64,000 bases of DNA from Streptomyces sp. NBC_01478 (lineage in GTDB: Bacteria > Actinomycetota > Actinomycetes > Streptomycetales > Streptomycetaceae), in NCBI RefSeq assembly GCF_036227225.1, contig NZ_CP109444.1:9095501-9159500 (forward strand). Reading direction: 5' to 3'. Under the pieces are notes generated by a model. That model was not told where the DNA came from. It worked only from the letters and a program-made list of their open reading frames with translations, and made no database searches. Positions 62,688-64,000 of the stretch are shown piece after piece. The translations under genes and the position numbers were made by a program. Each line of letters begins with the position of its first letter. Positions within the stretch are counted from its first letter, which is position 1.

Positions 62688-64000
62688 ATGAGCCAGCAGG
62701 GGGGAACGCCGACCGGTCACGAGGACGACTGGTGGAGCCAGCTTTACGACGACACCCCGGGGGACACGGGGCCTACGGCCGCGGGCGACTCCGTCGACGA
62801 CCGCTTCGTTTCGGCGGCGGGGACGGTGGGCGGGGGTGCCGGTGAGCCTCGGTCCCTCGACGCGGGGTCTCTCGATGCCGGGGAGCGTGTGCCTTCGGCG
62901 AGGGAGGGGAGGCCTTCGGCGGACGGGGGACCGGCTTCGCCGGGTGGCGCGGAGCCTTCGGTGGATGAGGGCACGCCTCCGTTGTTCACGCCCTTGACCC
63001 CCGCCGCCGCTCCAGGGGAGCAGGCCCCGCCCGACCCGACCTGGCAGGACCTCCCCTCGGACCCACCGTCCGAGCTCCCACCGGCAGCCCCTCAGCGGCA
63101 GGCCGGCGCGGAGTTTCCGCCCGCGTACCCGCCGCCGCCGACCGTTCCCGCACCACCCGCCGACCGTCCCACCGCCGCTCCGGAGGACCGCCGCCCGGAC
63201 GGTCTGTCCGCCCCGCAGTCACCGGCGGCTCCCGCACGCCCTGCCGACAGTCCCGCGGTCGCCGCGGAGGGCCGGAGTCCGGAAGACCTGCCCTCCCCGC
63301 CCGCCTATCCGCAGTCGTCGGCGGTTCCCGCACCCCCCGCCGACAAGCCCGCGATCGCTCCGAGGGAGCTGCGTCCGGAGGACCCGTCCGGCCCCGGCCG
63401 CTACCCGCAGCCGTCCGCCGCCCCCACACCCCCGACCGCTGCCCCCCGCCCGGACCGCCCGTTCGACCCCCGCCCCTACCCTCAGCCTCCAACCACACCC
63501 GCACCCGTCGCTGACACCCCCATCCCGACCCCGAGGAACCTCCCCCGCCCGTACCCGCAACGCCAACCCCCGCCCGTCACCCCCCAACCCCTCCCGATCG
63601 CCCCGCCCCCCGACCTCCCCGCCCTCGCCCCACCGCCACCCCCGCCCGCATCCCTCGCGCTCGACTACGTAGGCTCCGGTCCGCCCACCTACGACGCCGA
63701 GCCCACCGCCCTGCCGCTCGCCGACCCGGACGACCTTGACGATCTGGTCGCGGACACCGTGCTGGACGGGGCGCGGTACGGGACGAGCACGATCAGGGCC
63801 GCTTCCGTGCGGGGGGACTCCGCGAGGTTTCGGGGGGAGCCGCGGCGGGATTCGTTGCTGACGGCGCGGTTCGGGACCGGGGAGCAGGCCCTCGTGCTGG
63901 TGGCGATGGCGACCGGGGCCCGGGCCACGCCGGGGGCGCATCGGGCCGCCGCCGAGGCCTGTCATTGGATCGGGCGGGCCGTCGGGCGGAGTCATGCCCG
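62688..64000 (+). CDS. Proline-rich protein with PP2C-type phosphatase domain (partial)
   Basis: Hand-translated, because no stop occurs before the right edge. At least 437 codons. It starts MSQQGGTPTGHEDDWWSQLY with AGGGG close before the ATG. Some 310 residues are low-complexity Pro/Ala-rich (repeats like YPQPSAAPTPP), then DPDDLDDLVADTVLDGARYGTSTIRAASVRGDSARFRGEPRRDSLLTARFG, which matches the start of Streptomyces PP2C-domain proteins, and EQALVLVAMATG. The phosphatase domain continues outside. Such genes usually sit with a vWA protein and a Ser/Thr kinase in actinomycete signalling or conflict clusters; those partners would lie to the right. Confidence 0.85.
   Translation, partial: MSQQGGTPTGHEDDWWSQLYDDTPGDTGPTAAGDSVDDRFVSAAGTVGGGAGEPRSLDAGSLDAGERVPSAREGRPSADGGPASPGGAEPSVDEGTPPLFTPLTPAAAPGEQAPPDPTWQDLPSDPPSELPPAAPQRQAGAEFPPAYPPPPTVPAPPADRPTAAPEDRRPDGLSAPQSPAAPARPADSPAVAAEGRSPEDLPSPPAYPQSSAVPAPPADKPAIAPRELRPEDPSGPGRYPQPSAAPTPPTAAPRPDRPFDPRPYPQPPTTPAPVADTPIPTPRNLPRPYPQRQPPPVTPQPLPIAPPPDLPALAPPPPPPASLALDYVGSGPPTYDAEPTALPLADPDDLDDLVADTVLDGARYGTSTIRAASVRGDSARFRGEPRRDSLLTARFGTGEQALVLVAMATGARATPGAHRAAAEACHWIGRAVGRSHA

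Overview
The window reads as Streptomyces (or a very close actinomycete) chromosome. The base composition is very GC-rich with strong G/C at third codon positions. GTG and TTG starts, Tat and lipobox signal peptides, many CBM13 and CBM2 modules, a class-E-sortase-type LAxTG protein, an alditol oxidase and large numbers of LacI, ROK, TetR, SigE-type ECF and LuxR regulators all fit that genus. I saw no rRNA, tRNA, insertion sequence, integrase or CRISPR array.

Layout. 1-8.4 kb: the end of a sugar ABC importer (lipoprotein plus two permeases, the second running off the left edge), two paralogous LacI regulators, a 2-hydroxyacid dehydrogenase and a type-B carboxylesterase. Paired AACCGGTT palindromes about 110 bp apart sit in front of the ABC operon and again in front of the second LacI gene. 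8.4-10.5 kb: MmuM-like homocysteine methyltransferase and an APH-fold kinase. 10.5-21.6 kb: a secreted plant-cell-wall (pectin / rhamnogalacturonan) block with a beta-strand-repeat surface protein, a GH43-CBM13 exo-galactanase-like enzyme, pectinesterase, PL4 rhamnogalacturonan lyase, rhamnogalacturonan acetylesterase, a DUF2264 protein and a secreted protein of unknown function. 21.7-29.9 kb: Nudix, cupin, a membrane-anchored alpha/alpha-toroid protein, TetR with a YhgE-like membrane protein, ArsR with an MFS exporter, a small HEAT-like protein, and an ECF sigma factor with its membrane partner.

30-43 kb: one long leftward block. A ROK repressor and a GH30-CBM13 galactanase-like enzyme are followed, after a terminator, by a sugar ABC importer, a GH2 beta-galactosidase and an MFS transporter, with an ABC-2 exporter just behind. 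With the GH43 protein at 12.8 kb this looks like a type II (arabino)galactan use system: secreted enzymes cut the polymer, the importer brings in oligosaccharides, GH2 finishes them. 43-48 kb: alditol oxidase, a NimA-like flavoprotein, a 1.2 kb non-coding stretch built of two different tandem-repeat arrays, and a radical SAM protein with an unusual cysteine spacing.

48-55.5 kb is the most accessory-like part: a sigma-4-like/zinc-finger/transmembrane/CBM2 fusion, a DUF4157 (eCIS-effector-type) protein with a damaged HExxH motif and an unrecognised C-terminal half, a LAxTG wall-anchored protein, and small membrane proteins. 55.5-64 kb: rsgA with a structured leader and a preceding short ORF, an Ada/AraC/AlkA fusion coupled to ogt, an F420/FMN-type oxidoreductase, an SGNH hydrolase, a DUF456 protein, a TrmB-LuxR regulator and the start of a proline-rich PP2C-domain protein that leaves the window.

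The best candidates for undescribed biology are the CBM2-tipped sigma/anti-sigma-like sensor, the DUF4157 protein, the paired-operator LacI circuit, the shared leader motif in front of two secreted proteins, the two tandem-repeat arrays and the toroid-cupin pair. All functional statements are by recognition of family features in the sequence; no database search was run.
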